DNA of 64,000 nucleotides from Micromonospora coerulea. GTDB lineage: Bacteria; Actinomycetota; Actinomycetes; Mycobacteriales; Micromonosporaceae. Within the stretch, counting starts at the first letter, position 1. Each line of letters opens with the position of its first letter. Below the pieces are notes generated by a model. It ran no database searches and had not been told where the DNA came from. It saw only the letters and a list, made by a program, of their open reading frames with translations. Positions 34,114 to 42,539 of this stretch are shown here, one piece after another. Location of the stretch: assembly GCF_016598485.1 (NCBI RefSeq), contig NZ_JAEMUW010000013.1, positions 124,001 to 188,000 of the forward strand, written 5' to 3'. Made by a program: the position numbers and the translations under genes.

Positions 34114-35075
34114 AGGCCATCGTCCAGGAGCGGTACGGCCCGGCCGACGTGCTCCGCCACGCCGACATCGACCCGCCGACCGTCGGCCCCGGCCAGGTGC
34201 TGGTGCGGGTCCGCGCCGCCGGCGTCGACCCCGGCGTCTGGCACCTGATGACCGGCCTGCCCTACGCGCTGCGCCTCGGCTTCGGGCTGCGCCGCCCCCG
34301 CAACGGGGTCCCCGGCCTGGATCTGGCCGGCCTCGTCACCGCCGTCGGCCCCGGCGTCACCGGGTTCACCGTCGGCGACGCGGTCTACGGCACCGCCGCC
34401 GGCAGCTTCGCCGAGTACGCCCTCGCCCCCGCCGACCGGCTCGCCCCGAAACCCGCCAACCTCACCTACGCCGAGGCCGCGGCCGTCCCCGTCTCCGGGC
34501 AGACCGCCCTCACCGCCGTCCGCGACGCCGCCCGGGTACGCCCCGGCCAGCGGGTCCTGGTCATCGGCGCCGGCGGCGGCGTCGGCTCGTACGCCGTCCA
34601 GCTCGCCCGCGCGGCCGGCGCGCACGTCACCGGCGTCTGCGGGCCCGGCAAGCTCGACCTGGTCCGCTCCCTCGGCGCGGCGGAGGTGGTCGACTACACC
34701 CGGCACGACCTGCCCGATCTCCGCTACGACGCGGTGATCGACACCGCCGGCAACCGACCGCTGTCCCGGCTGCGGCGGGTGCTCACTCCGAAGGGAACCC
34801 TCGTCCTGGTCGGCGGGGAGGCCAGCGACGGGAAGTGGTTGCAGGGCTTCGACCGGCAACTGCGGGCGCTGGCGCTGTCCCCGCTGGTCGGGCAGCGGCT
34901 GGTGCCGCTGGTGGCGAAGGAGAGCAGCGCGAACCTGATGGCGTTGCGCGAGCTGATCGAGGCCGGGCGGCTGCGGCCGGTGGTCGATCGGACCTTTCCG
35001 CTGACCGACGCGGCCGACGCGATCCGGCACGTCGCGGGTGGTCACGCGACCGGCAAGGTGGTGATTGCCCTCTGA
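34110..35075 (+). CDS. NAD(P)H-dependent quinone oxidoreductase/alcohol dehydrogenase (MDR family)
   Basis: 321 residues. The N-terminal GroES-like part begins MKAIVQERYGPADVLRHADI. The Rossmann motif is VLVIGAGGGVGSYAVQLARA, with Lys in GPGKLDLVRSLGAAEVVDYT, which suggests NADPH. Zinc-ligand cysteines are absent, so it is a zeta-crystallin/quinone oxidoreductase-like member. It is the third gene of the XRE operon and is probably the stress-response enzyme this regulator controls. Confidence 0.9.
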   Translation: MKAIVQERYGPADVLRHADIDPPTVGPGQVLVRVRAAGVDPGVWHLMTGLPYALRLGFGLRRPRNGVPGLDLAGLVTAVGPGVTGFTVGDAVYGTAAGSFAEYALAPADRLAPKPANLTYAEAAAVPVSGQTALTAVRDAARVRPGQRVLVIGAGGGVGSYAVQLARAAGAHVTGVCGPGKLDLVRSLGAAEVVDYTRHDLPDLRYDAVIDTAGNRPLSRLRRVLTPKGTLVLVGGEASDGKWLQGFDRQLRALALSPLVGQRLVPLVAKESSANLMALRELIEAGRLRPVVDRTFPLTDAADAIRHVAGGHATGKVVIAL

Positions 35076-35145
35076 TCAGGGATCAGAAGGGGGAACCTCT
35101 ACGCAAGAGGCACAGTGTCTGGCGCACGATGGTTCAGGAGGCGCA

Positions 35146-35820
35146 GTGGAGTTTCTGGTTGACATGGTGACCACGGTGCCCGACGGCACGTCGGACGACG
35201 AGGTCGCTGACATGCGCAGGCGTGAAGCGGCGCGGGCGGCCGAGCTGGCGGCGCAGGGCAGCCTCCTGCGACTGTGGCGACCGCCGCTGGCGCCGGGCGA
35301 GTGGCGCACGTGGGGCCTGTTCCGTGCGGGTGACGCGGATGCGTTGGAAGCGGTCCTCGCCTCGATGCCGCTGCGCGTGTGGCGGCACGACACCGTGACG
35401 CCGTTGTCGCCGCACCCGAGCGACCCGGGTCCGACCAATAGAGGAGACAGCACCATGACCAGCCCCGAGGCCGAGATCCTCCGCACCGTCCTCGACCGGT
35501 GGAAGTCCGCCGTCGACGCCCACGACCCCGAACGCGTCGCGTCAATTTTCACCGACGATGCGATCTTCCAAGGCCTGCACCCCTACAGCGTCGGCCGCAA
35601 AGGCGTCGCCGAGTACTACGACTCCCAGCCGATCGGCATGACCGCCGCCTACACCATCCAGGAAACCCGGCGCCTCGCCGACGACGTTGTCCTCGGCTAC
35701 CTGAGCGTCGACTTCGCCTTCACCGACCGGCCGGTCCTGACCGTCCAACTCAGCGTCATCGTGCGCCGGATCGGCGACGACTGGTTCATCAGCCACTACC
35801 AGGTATCGCGGCTCGCCTGA
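35146..35820 (+). CDS. Muconolactone-isomerase-like domain fused to SnoaL/SgcJ-like domain
   Basis: 224 residues from GTG 35146 (AGGAGG at 35136-35141). Residues 1-100 resemble muconolactone delta-isomerase (EFLVDMVTTVPDGTSDDEVA; GEWRTWGLFRAGDADALEAV). Residues from 104 on are an NTF2-like SgcJ/EcaC domain (TSPEAEILRTVLDRWKSAVD; DDAIFQGLHPYSVGRKGVAE; DDWFISHYQVSR). The frame is open throughout, but GAGGAG precedes an internal ATG at 35456, so the second domain may also be made alone. No pathway genes are nearby. Confidence 0.75.
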   Translation: MEFLVDMVTTVPDGTSDDEVADMRRREAARAAELAAQGSLLRLWRPPLAPGEWRTWGLFRAGDADALEAVLASMPLRVWRHDTVTPLSPHPSDPGPTNRGDSTMTSPEAEILRTVLDRWKSAVDAHDPERVASIFTDDAIFQGLHPYSVGRKGVAEYYDSQPIGMTAAYTIQETRRLADDVVLGYLSVDFAFTDRPVLTVQLSVIVRRIGDDWFISHYQVSRLA

Positions 35821-35826
35821 CCCGAC

Positions 35827-35854
35827 CCCCGGCGCCGATCACCGATCGCCGGGG
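35827..35854 (+). terminator. Hairpin after the isomerase/SnoaL gene
   Basis: Eight-bp GC stem CCCCGGCG / CGCCGGGG around a 12-base loop, 6 bp after the stop codon. No T-tract. Confidence 0.55.
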
Positions 35855-36061
35855 TGCCACCGCGAGCCCAAGTCCTGAAGCCACCCGTTCTCCAGATCCT
35901 GGATCGTTGAGTTCGCGCACCGACTACTGTGCGAAGTAGCGGTGGCGCTCAACTACGTTCGTCAATATGACTCCTGCGCATACTCGGCCCCTGAAGGGCT
36001 GAGAACTCAACGTGATTGCCCTGCGGAGCCGCCCGAACAGATCACGAGCCAAGGGAGTTCC

Positions 36062-36826
36062 ATGGGGACACTCGGCGAGAAGGTGGTACTCATCACCGGC
36101 ACCGGAGGCGGGATGGGTCGCGTCGCGTCGCTGGTCTTCGCGCGAGAAGGCGCGAAGGTCGTCGGATGCGACATCCAGGCTGCCGGCAACAATGAGACGG
36201 TCGAACTCGTACGTCGCGGCGGCGGTGAAATGACGGGCATCGCGCCGATCGATCTCACCGACCCGGAACAGGCGCGGCAAATGGTTGAGGACGCCGTGGC
36301 CGCCTATGGCGGGCTCGACGTGGTCTACAACAACGCGGCCTCGCTACGTTTCGGCCCGATGCCCGATTTCTCGGTCGAGGACTGGCGGGCGACCATAGCC
36401 GGCGAACTCGACATTCCCTTCTTCGTGTCGAAGTTCGCGTGGCCGCACCTGGTCCGGCGCGGTGGCGGCGTCATCATCAACGTCGCGTCCATGGCCGGGA
36501 TGATCGCCGGCGAGGTCCCCCCGATGGTGGGGCACTGTGCGGCGAACGCCGGCATCATCGGCATGACGCGGCAGCTCGCGCTTGAAGGCGCGCCCGATGG
36601 GATCCGGGTGGTGGCGATCAGTCCCGGACCCGTCCTGACTCCGGCCAGTGACCGCGACCTCGGCGACAACCAGGCGGCCCGGGACGCGATAACCCGCAAG
36701 ACGCTCCTCAAGCGCTTCGCTCAACCCGAAGAGGTCGTCGAACTGGCGGCCTTCCTCGCTTCCGACCGGGCGGCATACCTGACCGGCGGCAACTACCCGG
36801 CCGACGGCGGCGCGACCGCCTGGTAG
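36062..36826 (+). CDS. SDR-family protein lacking the catalytic Tyr and Lys
   Basis: 254 residues from ATG 36062 (GGGAG upstream). The Rossmann dinucleotide motif TGTGGGMG is intact, as are NNAAS and the catalytic-region Ser in IINVASMAG. The YxxxK motif is replaced: MVGHCAANAGIIGMTRQ has His where Tyr and Asn where Lys should be. The C-terminal GGNYPADGG is typical of SDRs. The protein should bind NAD(P) but may not catalyse the usual reaction, or may use another base. It precedes an alpha/beta hydrolase gene by 62 bp in the same direction. Confidence 0.85.
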   Translation: MGTLGEKVVLITGTGGGMGRVASLVFAREGAKVVGCDIQAAGNNETVELVRRGGGEMTGIAPIDLTDPEQARQMVEDAVAAYGGLDVVYNNAASLRFGPMPDFSVEDWRATIAGELDIPFFVSKFAWPHLVRRGGGVIINVASMAGMIAGEVPPMVGHCAANAGIIGMTRQLALEGAPDGIRVVAISPGPVLTPASDRDLGDNQAARDAITRKTLLKRFAQPEEVVELAAFLASDRAAYLTGGNYPADGGATAW

Positions 36827-36888
36827 CCCGAGCGGGCTCCCGTCAACGCCGGCGCCGGCCCCACCGCATCGGCTGAGGGGAGGCTCTG

Positions 36889-37761
36889 GTGTTCGACGGC
36901 TTCGAGGAGGTGGATGTCACCACCACCGACACGACCATCCACGGACGCCGGGGCGGCGACGGCCCGCCCGTCCTACTGCTGCACGGCATGCCCGAGACCC
37001 ACCTCATGTGGCACCGGGTCGCGCCGCGACTCGCGGATCGGTTCACCGTGGTGGCCACCGACCTGCGCGGCTTCGGCGACAGCGGGAAGCCGCCGAGCAC
37101 ACCGGACCACGCGCCGTACAGCATGCGCGAGGTGGCCCGCGAGCAGGTGGAGGTGATGCGGCTGCTGGGGTACGACAGGTTCGCCGTCGTCGGGCACGAC
37201 CGCGGCGCGCGCTGCGCGTACCGGATGGCGCTGGACCACCCCGACACGGTGACCCGCCTGGCGGTGCTCGACATCGTGCCCACCGGCGATGCGTTCGGCC
37301 GCGCCGACATGGACTTCAGCCTCGGGTTCTGGCTCTGGTCGTTCCTCGCCGCTCCCGAGCCGGTGCCCGAACGACTCGTCGGCCGGGCCCCGGAGGTCAT
37401 CGTCGACTACATGCTCGACTCGTTGTCCGAGGTACCGGACGCGTTCCCGGCCGCGGTGCGGGCGGAGTACGTGGCGAAGCTCCGCCCGGCGGACACCATC
37501 CACGCCATCTGTGAGCAGTACCGGGCGGCCGCCGGGCTGGACTACCAGCACGACGAGGCCGACCTCGGCAACCGGCGGATCCGGTGCCCCGTGCTGGCGC
37601 TGTGGAGCCACGCCGGCCCCGTGGCGAGTTGGTACGAACCGCTGGAGGTGTGGCGCGGCTGGGCCGACCAGGTCGACGGAGGTCCCGTCGCGGCCGGCCA
37701 CTTCCTGCCGGAGGAGGCCCCCGACGAGACGGCCCGACAGCTTCTCGCCTTCCTGGCCTGA
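36889..37761 (+). CDS. Alpha/beta hydrolase, haloacetate dehalogenase-like
   Basis: 290 residues from GTG 36889 (GGGGAGG upstream). The oxyanion region HGMPETHLMWHRVAP, the loop DLRGFGDSGKP and the nucleophile elbow VVGHDRGARCAYRMA place it with the fluoroacetate dehalogenase/epoxide hydrolase branch, where the nucleophile is Asp (GHDRG). The catalytic His is in AAGHFLPEEAPDE. It would cleave a C-halogen or epoxide bond through an ester intermediate; the substrate is unknown. The SDR gene just upstream may share the operon. Confidence 0.88.
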   Translation: MFDGFEEVDVTTTDTTIHGRRGGDGPPVLLLHGMPETHLMWHRVAPRLADRFTVVATDLRGFGDSGKPPSTPDHAPYSMREVAREQVEVMRLLGYDRFAVVGHDRGARCAYRMALDHPDTVTRLAVLDIVPTGDAFGRADMDFSLGFWLWSFLAAPEPVPERLVGRAPEVIVDYMLDSLSEVPDAFPAAVRAEYVAKLRPADTIHAICEQYRAAAGLDYQHDEADLGNRRIRCPVLALWSHAGPVASWYEPLEVWRGWADQVDGGPVAAGHFLPEEAPDETARQLLAFLA

Positions 37762-37817
37762 CGTCACCGGGCCCGACCAGATCTCCGACGACCGGCTCAG
37801 CGAGGCACGATGGGTAC

Positions 37818-38552
37818 GTGGACATCGAGCCCGTCGACTGCGCGCCCGAACGGAGGTTCCCGCGCGCGGTCCTTCGGCAGCACTGGCAGGACCTCACCTT
37901 CCTGCACTGGGCCGTCGCACCGGAACTCGTCGCGCCCCTGCTGCCCGGCGGCACCCGCCCGGACACCCTCGACGGACTCAGCTACGTCGGCCTGATCGGT
38001 TTCCGGATGGTCGGGCTGGGCCTCGGACGGGGCCCGGGAGTGCCGTACCTCGGCAGCTTCTGGGAGACCAACGTCCGGCTCTACTCGGTTGACGGCACCG
38101 GCCGGCGGGCGGTGGTGTTCCGGGCGCTCGACGCGTCCCGGCTGGTCCCGGTGCTGGTCGCGCAGCTGAGCCTGCGGTTGCCGTACAAGTGGTCGGCGAT
38201 GCGGCTGGACCGGGACGGTGACCGCTACACCTACCGCTGTCGGCGCCGCTGGCCCGGCCCGGCCGGCACGACCAGCCGGATGGTGGTCCGGGTGGGCGAG
38301 CCGATCGCCGACCCGACCCCACTGGAACACTTCGTCACCGCCCGCTGGGGCCTGCACACCCGGGCGTACGGGCGCACCCTGCACCTGCCGAACTGGCATC
38401 CCCGCTGGCCGCTGCACCGGGCCGAGCTGCTGCACCTGGACGACGAGCTGGTCAGCGCCGCCGGTCTGCCGCCGCCGGCCGGACCGCCGGCGAGCGTGCT
38501 GTACTCGCCCGGCGTCCCGGTGGTGTTCGGCTCCCCGGTCACGGTGCGCTGA
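37818..38552 (+). CDS. DUF2071 (YqjF-like) protein
   Basis: 244 residues from GTG 37818. The DUF2071 pattern is clear: QHWQDLTFLHWAVAPELVAP near the start, YVGLIGFRMVGLGLG, and the central FWETNVRLYSVDGTGRRAVV and RLVPVLVAQLSLRLPYKWSA. The fold is related to acetoacetate decarboxylase-like proteins, but the function is unknown. It follows the hydrolase gene by 56 bp. Confidence 0.87.
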   Translation: MDIEPVDCAPERRFPRAVLRQHWQDLTFLHWAVAPELVAPLLPGGTRPDTLDGLSYVGLIGFRMVGLGLGRGPGVPYLGSFWETNVRLYSVDGTGRRAVVFRALDASRLVPVLVAQLSLRLPYKWSAMRLDRDGDRYTYRCRRRWPGPAGTTSRMVVRVGEPIADPTPLEHFVTARWGLHTRAYGRTLHLPNWHPRWPLHRAELLHLDDELVSAAGLPPPAGPPASVLYSPGVPVVFGSPVTVR

Positions 38553-38600
38553 CCATCCGAGCATCCGCCGCCGACCGTCAGGCGCCGGGACCGGGCGGGG

Positions 38601-38687
38601 TCAGCGCAGCGGGTCGTGGCTGCCGCGTGGCACGCCCGGCATACAGCGGTGCAGCCGGTCGGCGGCCATCGAGGTGGGCCCAGTCAT
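38601..38687 (-). pseudogene. 28-codon ORF coupled to the AbiEi-like gene; possible remnant of its toxin gene
   Basis: ATG at 38687 overlaps the stop of the AbiEi-like gene (ATGA), the usual junction to a partner gene. The ORF reads MTGPTSMAADRLHRCMPGVP and RGSHDPLR, then stops. In type IV systems the next gene encodes an AbiEii-like nucleotidyltransferase toxin of about 250-300 residues; here nothing like that follows, and the plus-strand DUF2071 gene begins within 50 bp. A truncated toxin start is inference from position only. Confidence 0.4.
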
Positions 38688-39703
38688 GCCACCCGCCTCC
38701 TACACGCTCCTTCACGACGGTCTCGCAGCGCTCGCTGGAGGCGTCGTACCGCCTCGTCTGTGTCAGCGCCCGGGGTACGCGACATGTCCCACATGACCTG
38801 CAACAGGTCTGCCAACGGCACGCTGTCCGGTTGCGCCTCGGCCGTCGGGCTGGGCCAAACTCCAGGGTCCTTGGGCACGATGAGTTCCAACGTCGCGTCA
38901 TCCTCGTTGGCGGGTGTCAGGCCGGCAGAGGTCAGGTCCAAACCGGCCTGGGCATAGACGATCGCTCGGCGCGGACTTCGCCATGGGGCGATGAGGTCGG
39001 CCGCGACGTCACCGGACACGGCCGTCCGCCCACGGTCGCCGCTCCTAAGGAGACCAATGACTGTCTCCGCCTGCTTCACCGGCGGCTCAAGGTCGTACCA
39101 GAGGGTTCGTAGACCACCTGGCCCCGGATACGCGTGCAGCCACCATTGAAAGACGGCGTCAATGTCGGTGACGTCCCAACCAGCCGGTGTGTGATGGACC
39201 AGACCTTGATCAGCCAACGCGGCAAGGGCCTGTGAAACGCGAGGCTGGGAGACACCGGCGAGCGCAGCCAACTGCTGCTGCGTGGCCCACGGGTGCTCCG
39301 CCAGTCGTCGCAACAGCATGAACGTGCCCCACGGCACGCGACCTGGTCGGGTGCGACGAGACGGGGCATCAGCGTCCCCGCTCCCGATGGGCAACTGGTG
39401 ACCTGCCATGGACAGGAGGCCGCTGACCTGCCGACCGGTATCAACCAGCCAGGACCAGCCACCGGCCTCGACTGCTGCTCGAACAGCAGGCGTCGCCGAC
39501 GGCACGATGAGCAGGACCGGCTGCCGATGCTGGGTTCGCAAGGAGGCGATGTCGCTCGGGTTCAGGACGGCTGAGGAGCTGACCACTCTCAATACAGCTT
39601 GGGCGGCCCCGCGCTGCAGCTCGACATGCTCAGCGTCAAGCGGGATGACCGTGAGGCCGGCATCAACCAGAGCCCGCCAAGCAGCCGTCGATATAAGCAT
39701 CAT
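38684..39703 (-). CDS. AbiEi-like type IV antitoxin / winged-helix protein
   Basis: 339 residues from ATG 39703. A winged helix is clear in the middle: LLRRLAEHPWATQQQLAALA, GVSQPRVSQALAALADQGLV. It is followed by the antitoxin-like part (VSGDVAADLIAPWRSPRRAI; TPANEDDATLELIVPKDPGV) found in actinobacterial proteins called AbiEi. The N-terminal about 110 residues look like an alpha/beta domain. The cognate AbiEii toxin is absent, leaving only a coupled 28-codon ORF. It could now act as a stand-alone regulator. The family call is moderately sure. Confidence 0.7.
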   Translation of the reverse strand: MMLISTAAWRALVDAGLTVIPLDAEHVELQRGAAQAVLRVVSSSAVLNPSDIASLRTQHRQPVLLIVPSATPAVRAAVEAGGWSWLVDTGRQVSGLLSMAGHQLPIGSGDADAPSRRTRPGRVPWGTFMLLRRLAEHPWATQQQLAALAGVSQPRVSQALAALADQGLVHHTPAGWDVTDIDAVFQWWLHAYPGPGGLRTLWYDLEPPVKQAETVIGLLRSGDRGRTAVSGDVAADLIAPWRSPRRAIVYAQAGLDLTSAGLTPANEDDATLELIVPKDPGVWPSPTAEAQPDSVPLADLLQVMWDMSRTPGADTDEAVRRLQRALRDRREGACRRRVA

Positions 39704-39846
39704 CCGACCTCCTCAGATAATACTTATAACACGGATGGCAGCTGGCCGCGGGGCGACGCCGACCCGACCGCAACGGGCTCGGCAGGATCGGGTCCGGCCC
39801 CTCGGCGACGCCTAGCGTCGGTGCTGCACAGAGGAAGGGGAACCGG

Positions 39847-40707
39847 GTGCTGGAGCGGCTCAACCAGGCCATGGACCACATCGAGCGGCACCTCGACCAA
39901 CCGGTCGAGGTGGCCGAGCTGGCGCGGATCGCGGTCACGTCGGAGTACCACTTCCGGCGGCTCTTCTCCGCCCTCGCGGGCATCCCGCTGTCGGAGTACG
40001 TCCGGCGGCGTCGGCTCACCGTCGCCGGTGCCGAGGTGCTGGCTGGCGAGGAGTCGCTGCTCGACGTCGCGGTCCGCTGGGGATACGGGTCGAACGAGGC
40101 GTTCGCCCGGGCGTTCCGCGCCGTGCACGGCGTCGGGCCGAGCGAGGCCCGGCGTACGGGGGCGACGCTGCGCGCTCAGCCCCGGATGTCCTTCCGACTC
40201 GTCGTCGAAGGGAGCACCAGCATGGAATACCGGATCGTGACGAAGGAGGCCTTCCACCTGGTCGGCCGGAAGGCCCGCGTTCCGCTGGTCCACGAGGGGA
40301 TGAACCCGGCCATCGTCGCGTTCATCCGCGGCATCGACCCGGAGACCGTAGGCCGGATGGAGGCGCTGTCGGACCAGGAGCCGCGGGGCATCGTCAACGT
40401 CAGCGACGACCTGGCCGGCAGCCGGGAGGAGGGCACCGAGCTGGACTACTGGCACGGCGTGGTGACCGGCGCCGACGCGCCGGAGGACTTGGACGTCCTG
40501 CCGGTGGCGGCTGGCACCTGGGCGGTCTTCGAGACCTCGGGCGCGTTTCCGCAGGCGGTGCAGCACCTGTGGCGGGACGTGTTCACCCAGTGGTTCCCGT
40601 CGAACCCGTACGAGAGCCGGCCCGGCCCGGAGATCTCGAGGGTGCGGGTGTCGGCGGACGGCGAGCAGGCCGACGCGGAGCTGTGGATCCCGGTGCGGCG
40701 GGCCTGA
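39847..40707 (+). CDS. AraC-family regulator with GyrI-like effector domain
   Basis: 286 residues from GTG 39847. The AraC DNA-binding domain is N-terminal (LDQPVEVAELARIAVTSEYH; LDVAVRWGYGSNEAFARAFR; GVGPSEARRTG). A GyrI/SOUL-like effector-binding domain follows from MEYRIVTKEAFHLVGRKARV to the C-terminus. This is the layout of Rob and BmrR-like sensors of hydrophobic compounds. The neighbour is a convergent phosphotransferase gene. The target is unknown. Confidence 0.92.
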   Translation: MLERLNQAMDHIERHLDQPVEVAELARIAVTSEYHFRRLFSALAGIPLSEYVRRRRLTVAGAEVLAGEESLLDVAVRWGYGSNEAFARAFRAVHGVGPSEARRTGATLRAQPRMSFRLVVEGSTSMEYRIVTKEAFHLVGRKARVPLVHEGMNPAIVAFIRGIDPETVGRMEALSDQEPRGIVNVSDDLAGSREEGTELDYWHGVVTGADAPEDLDVLPVAAGTWAVFETSGAFPQAVQHLWRDVFTQWFPSNPYESRPGPEISRVRVSADGEQADAELWIPVRRA

Positions 40708-40710
40708 GGG

Positions 40711-41886
40711 TCAGTCCCGCTTCGCCTCGGTGGCCGCCTGCCCCAGGCAGGCCGGCACGTCGCCCGCGTGGTACGGGTGCTCGCTCGGCTCGATCCCGGC
40801 GAGGAACATCGCGTAGACGGCGGCCAGCCGCAGCGGGGCGACCGGGCGCAGCAGCGTGACGGCCCGTTCCGGGTCGCAGCCGGGCACGTCGGCCCGCCAC
40901 CGAGCGGCCCACGCCGCGAACAGCGCAGCGGCCGTCGCCGGGTCGAGGGTCTCGGTGAGCCGGAGGATGTCGAAGGCGGGGTGGCCGACGAACGCGTCAC
41001 CCCAGTCGATGATGACCCGCCGCGGGCCGTCGCCGCGGACGTTGCCGGGATGCAGGTCGCCGTGGACGAGGGTGTTGGGCAGCCCGCAGCGGCGCACCTC
41101 GTCGAGGCGGTCGTCGAGGCCGGCAAGCAGGTCGTCCACGACGGAAGTGTCGTGCGGGGCGAGGGCGGCGCGGATCCAGCCGGCGAGCGCCGGTCCGCGC
41201 CGATCGGGCACGCCGGCTGCCACCAGACCCGCCACGTCGGCGGCGCGGAGCTGGATGGCGTGGTGGTCGGCGGCGATGGCGGCCCGCTCGTCGACGTCGG
41301 CGGCGTACCGGTCCTCGCCCGGCACGTGGTCGAGCAGCAGCCGGCCGGCGCCGTCGTCGGCGAGCAGGATGGGGGTGGCGCCCGGCACGGTGTAGCTGAG
41401 CCAGCGCAGCACCGCGCCCTCGTGCCGGTAGCAGGCCGGCGCCTGCTTGAGCCAGGCCGTGTGCTGCTCGCCGTCGAGGCGCCAGATCGCCGAGAGGTTC
41501 CAGGTGCGCTGCTGCGCGACGGCGGTCACCGGCCGGCCGAGGCGGTCCAGCTCCCTGGTGGCCCAGGCGATACTGCCGGCCGGGCCGCCCGGCTCGGCCC
41601 ACGGGGCGCGCAGGGGGTGCGGCGACAGGTCCACCGACACCGGCTTCAGTGGCACGGCCGATCGTTCGGCCACCTGACCCAGGTAGGTGAGGTGGCCGCC
41701 GGGCGGTTCCGGCCGGTCCGCGGTGAGCAGCCGCAGCACCGCCACGTCGAGGCCGTGCCGGCGGCGGGCCTTGGTGACCACCGAGCCGACCTCCTGCCAC
41801 CAGGGCTCCGGCACGTCGAACGGGGGCAGGGCGCCCAGCGGCGCGCCAGCGGGGTCGACCACGACGAGGGTGACGGTGCGGGACAC
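40711..41886 (-). CDS. Aminoglycoside phosphotransferase (APH)-family protein
   Basis: 391 residues. The C-terminal kinase-like part has NTLVHGDLHPGNVRGD with the catalytic Asp and VIIDWGDAFVGHPAFDIL (DFG-equivalent Asp). The N-terminal about 100 residues (VTLVVVDPAGAPLGALPPFD; YLGQVAERSAVPLKPVS) form a small domain seen in a group of actinobacterial APH-like proteins. Whether it phosphorylates an antibiotic or a metabolite cannot be told. It ends 3 bp from the AraC gene, so the two transcripts converge. Confidence 0.87.
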   Translation of the reverse strand: MSRTVTLVVVDPAGAPLGALPPFDVPEPWWQEVGSVVTKARRRHGLDVAVLRLLTADRPEPPGGHLTYLGQVAERSAVPLKPVSVDLSPHPLRAPWAEPGGPAGSIAWATRELDRLGRPVTAVAQQRTWNLSAIWRLDGEQHTAWLKQAPACYRHEGAVLRWLSYTVPGATPILLADDGAGRLLLDHVPGEDRYAADVDERAAIAADHHAIQLRAADVAGLVAAGVPDRRGPALAGWIRAALAPHDTSVVDDLLAGLDDRLDEVRRCGLPNTLVHGDLHPGNVRGDGPRRVIIDWGDAFVGHPAFDILRLTETLDPATAAALFAAWAARWRADVPGCDPERAVTLLRPVAPLRLAAVYAMFLAGIEPSEHPYHAGDVPACLGQAATEAKRD

Positions 41887-42539
41887 GCGGGGACGGTATC
41901 GTCGGCGCGCCCCTGGGGCGAGCGGTTATTGCCGCACGATCGGCACGGTGGATTGGCCTGACAGCGCCGGTCACCGTCTGACACGACCTGACAGTGCAAG
42001 CGGCCACGCTCTGATCCATCGGGCGTGCCGCCGAACAGGGTCCGACAGCAAAGCCGGGCGGCTGCGGGGATCCGGCAGGGCCGCGATTGTTGGGATGCCG
42101 CTGTGCCGAACACGTCGCGGCCGTCCAATTGGGTTTCTCGCCGCCCGACGGCGTCGTATCTGTCAGCGCTGATGTGGGGTCGCGTTTGCCCTTGCGTTTC
42201 CGTGCGCGTTTGGGGGTGCGTTTGGGGGTGTTCCCGAAACGAGTCCCCTACCGCGGATACGTGGCATGCCAGTCAGCGCTGTGACCTGCGGTGACGGCTT
42301 CATTGTCGCGGCGGGGCTTGCTCGGACAGCCCTTTAATAGGGCTTCTCCCCCCGGGTGTCACTACTCGACCGCGCCATCCAACCGGGACCCGCCATACGC
42401 CTGGTAAAGGGCCTTGACAAGACGCGTGCAACGCGCGTTCATCAATAGGCAGGTTGCGTCGCCCGACGACTCGAGAAGGAGGGAACCGTGACCCTTCGCC
42501 GTCAACTCATTCGTCGTTCCGCCTTCTCTGAGGAGTCCT
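41887..42539. other. 650-bp region without a clear gene, upstream of the DUF2637 gene
   Basis: No convincing ORF. CCTGACAG occurs at about 41958 and 42008. A run of GCGTTTG-type repeats lies at about 42180-42235 (GCGTTTGCCCTTGCGTTTCC, then two GCGTTTGGGGGTG units). AGCCC/GGGCT hairpin arms with an AT-rich loop lie at 42328-42344. GAGGAG at 42530-42535 is the ribosome binding site of the next gene. The region may be the decayed regulatory part of an integrative element; no tRNA was seen. Confidence 0.45.
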
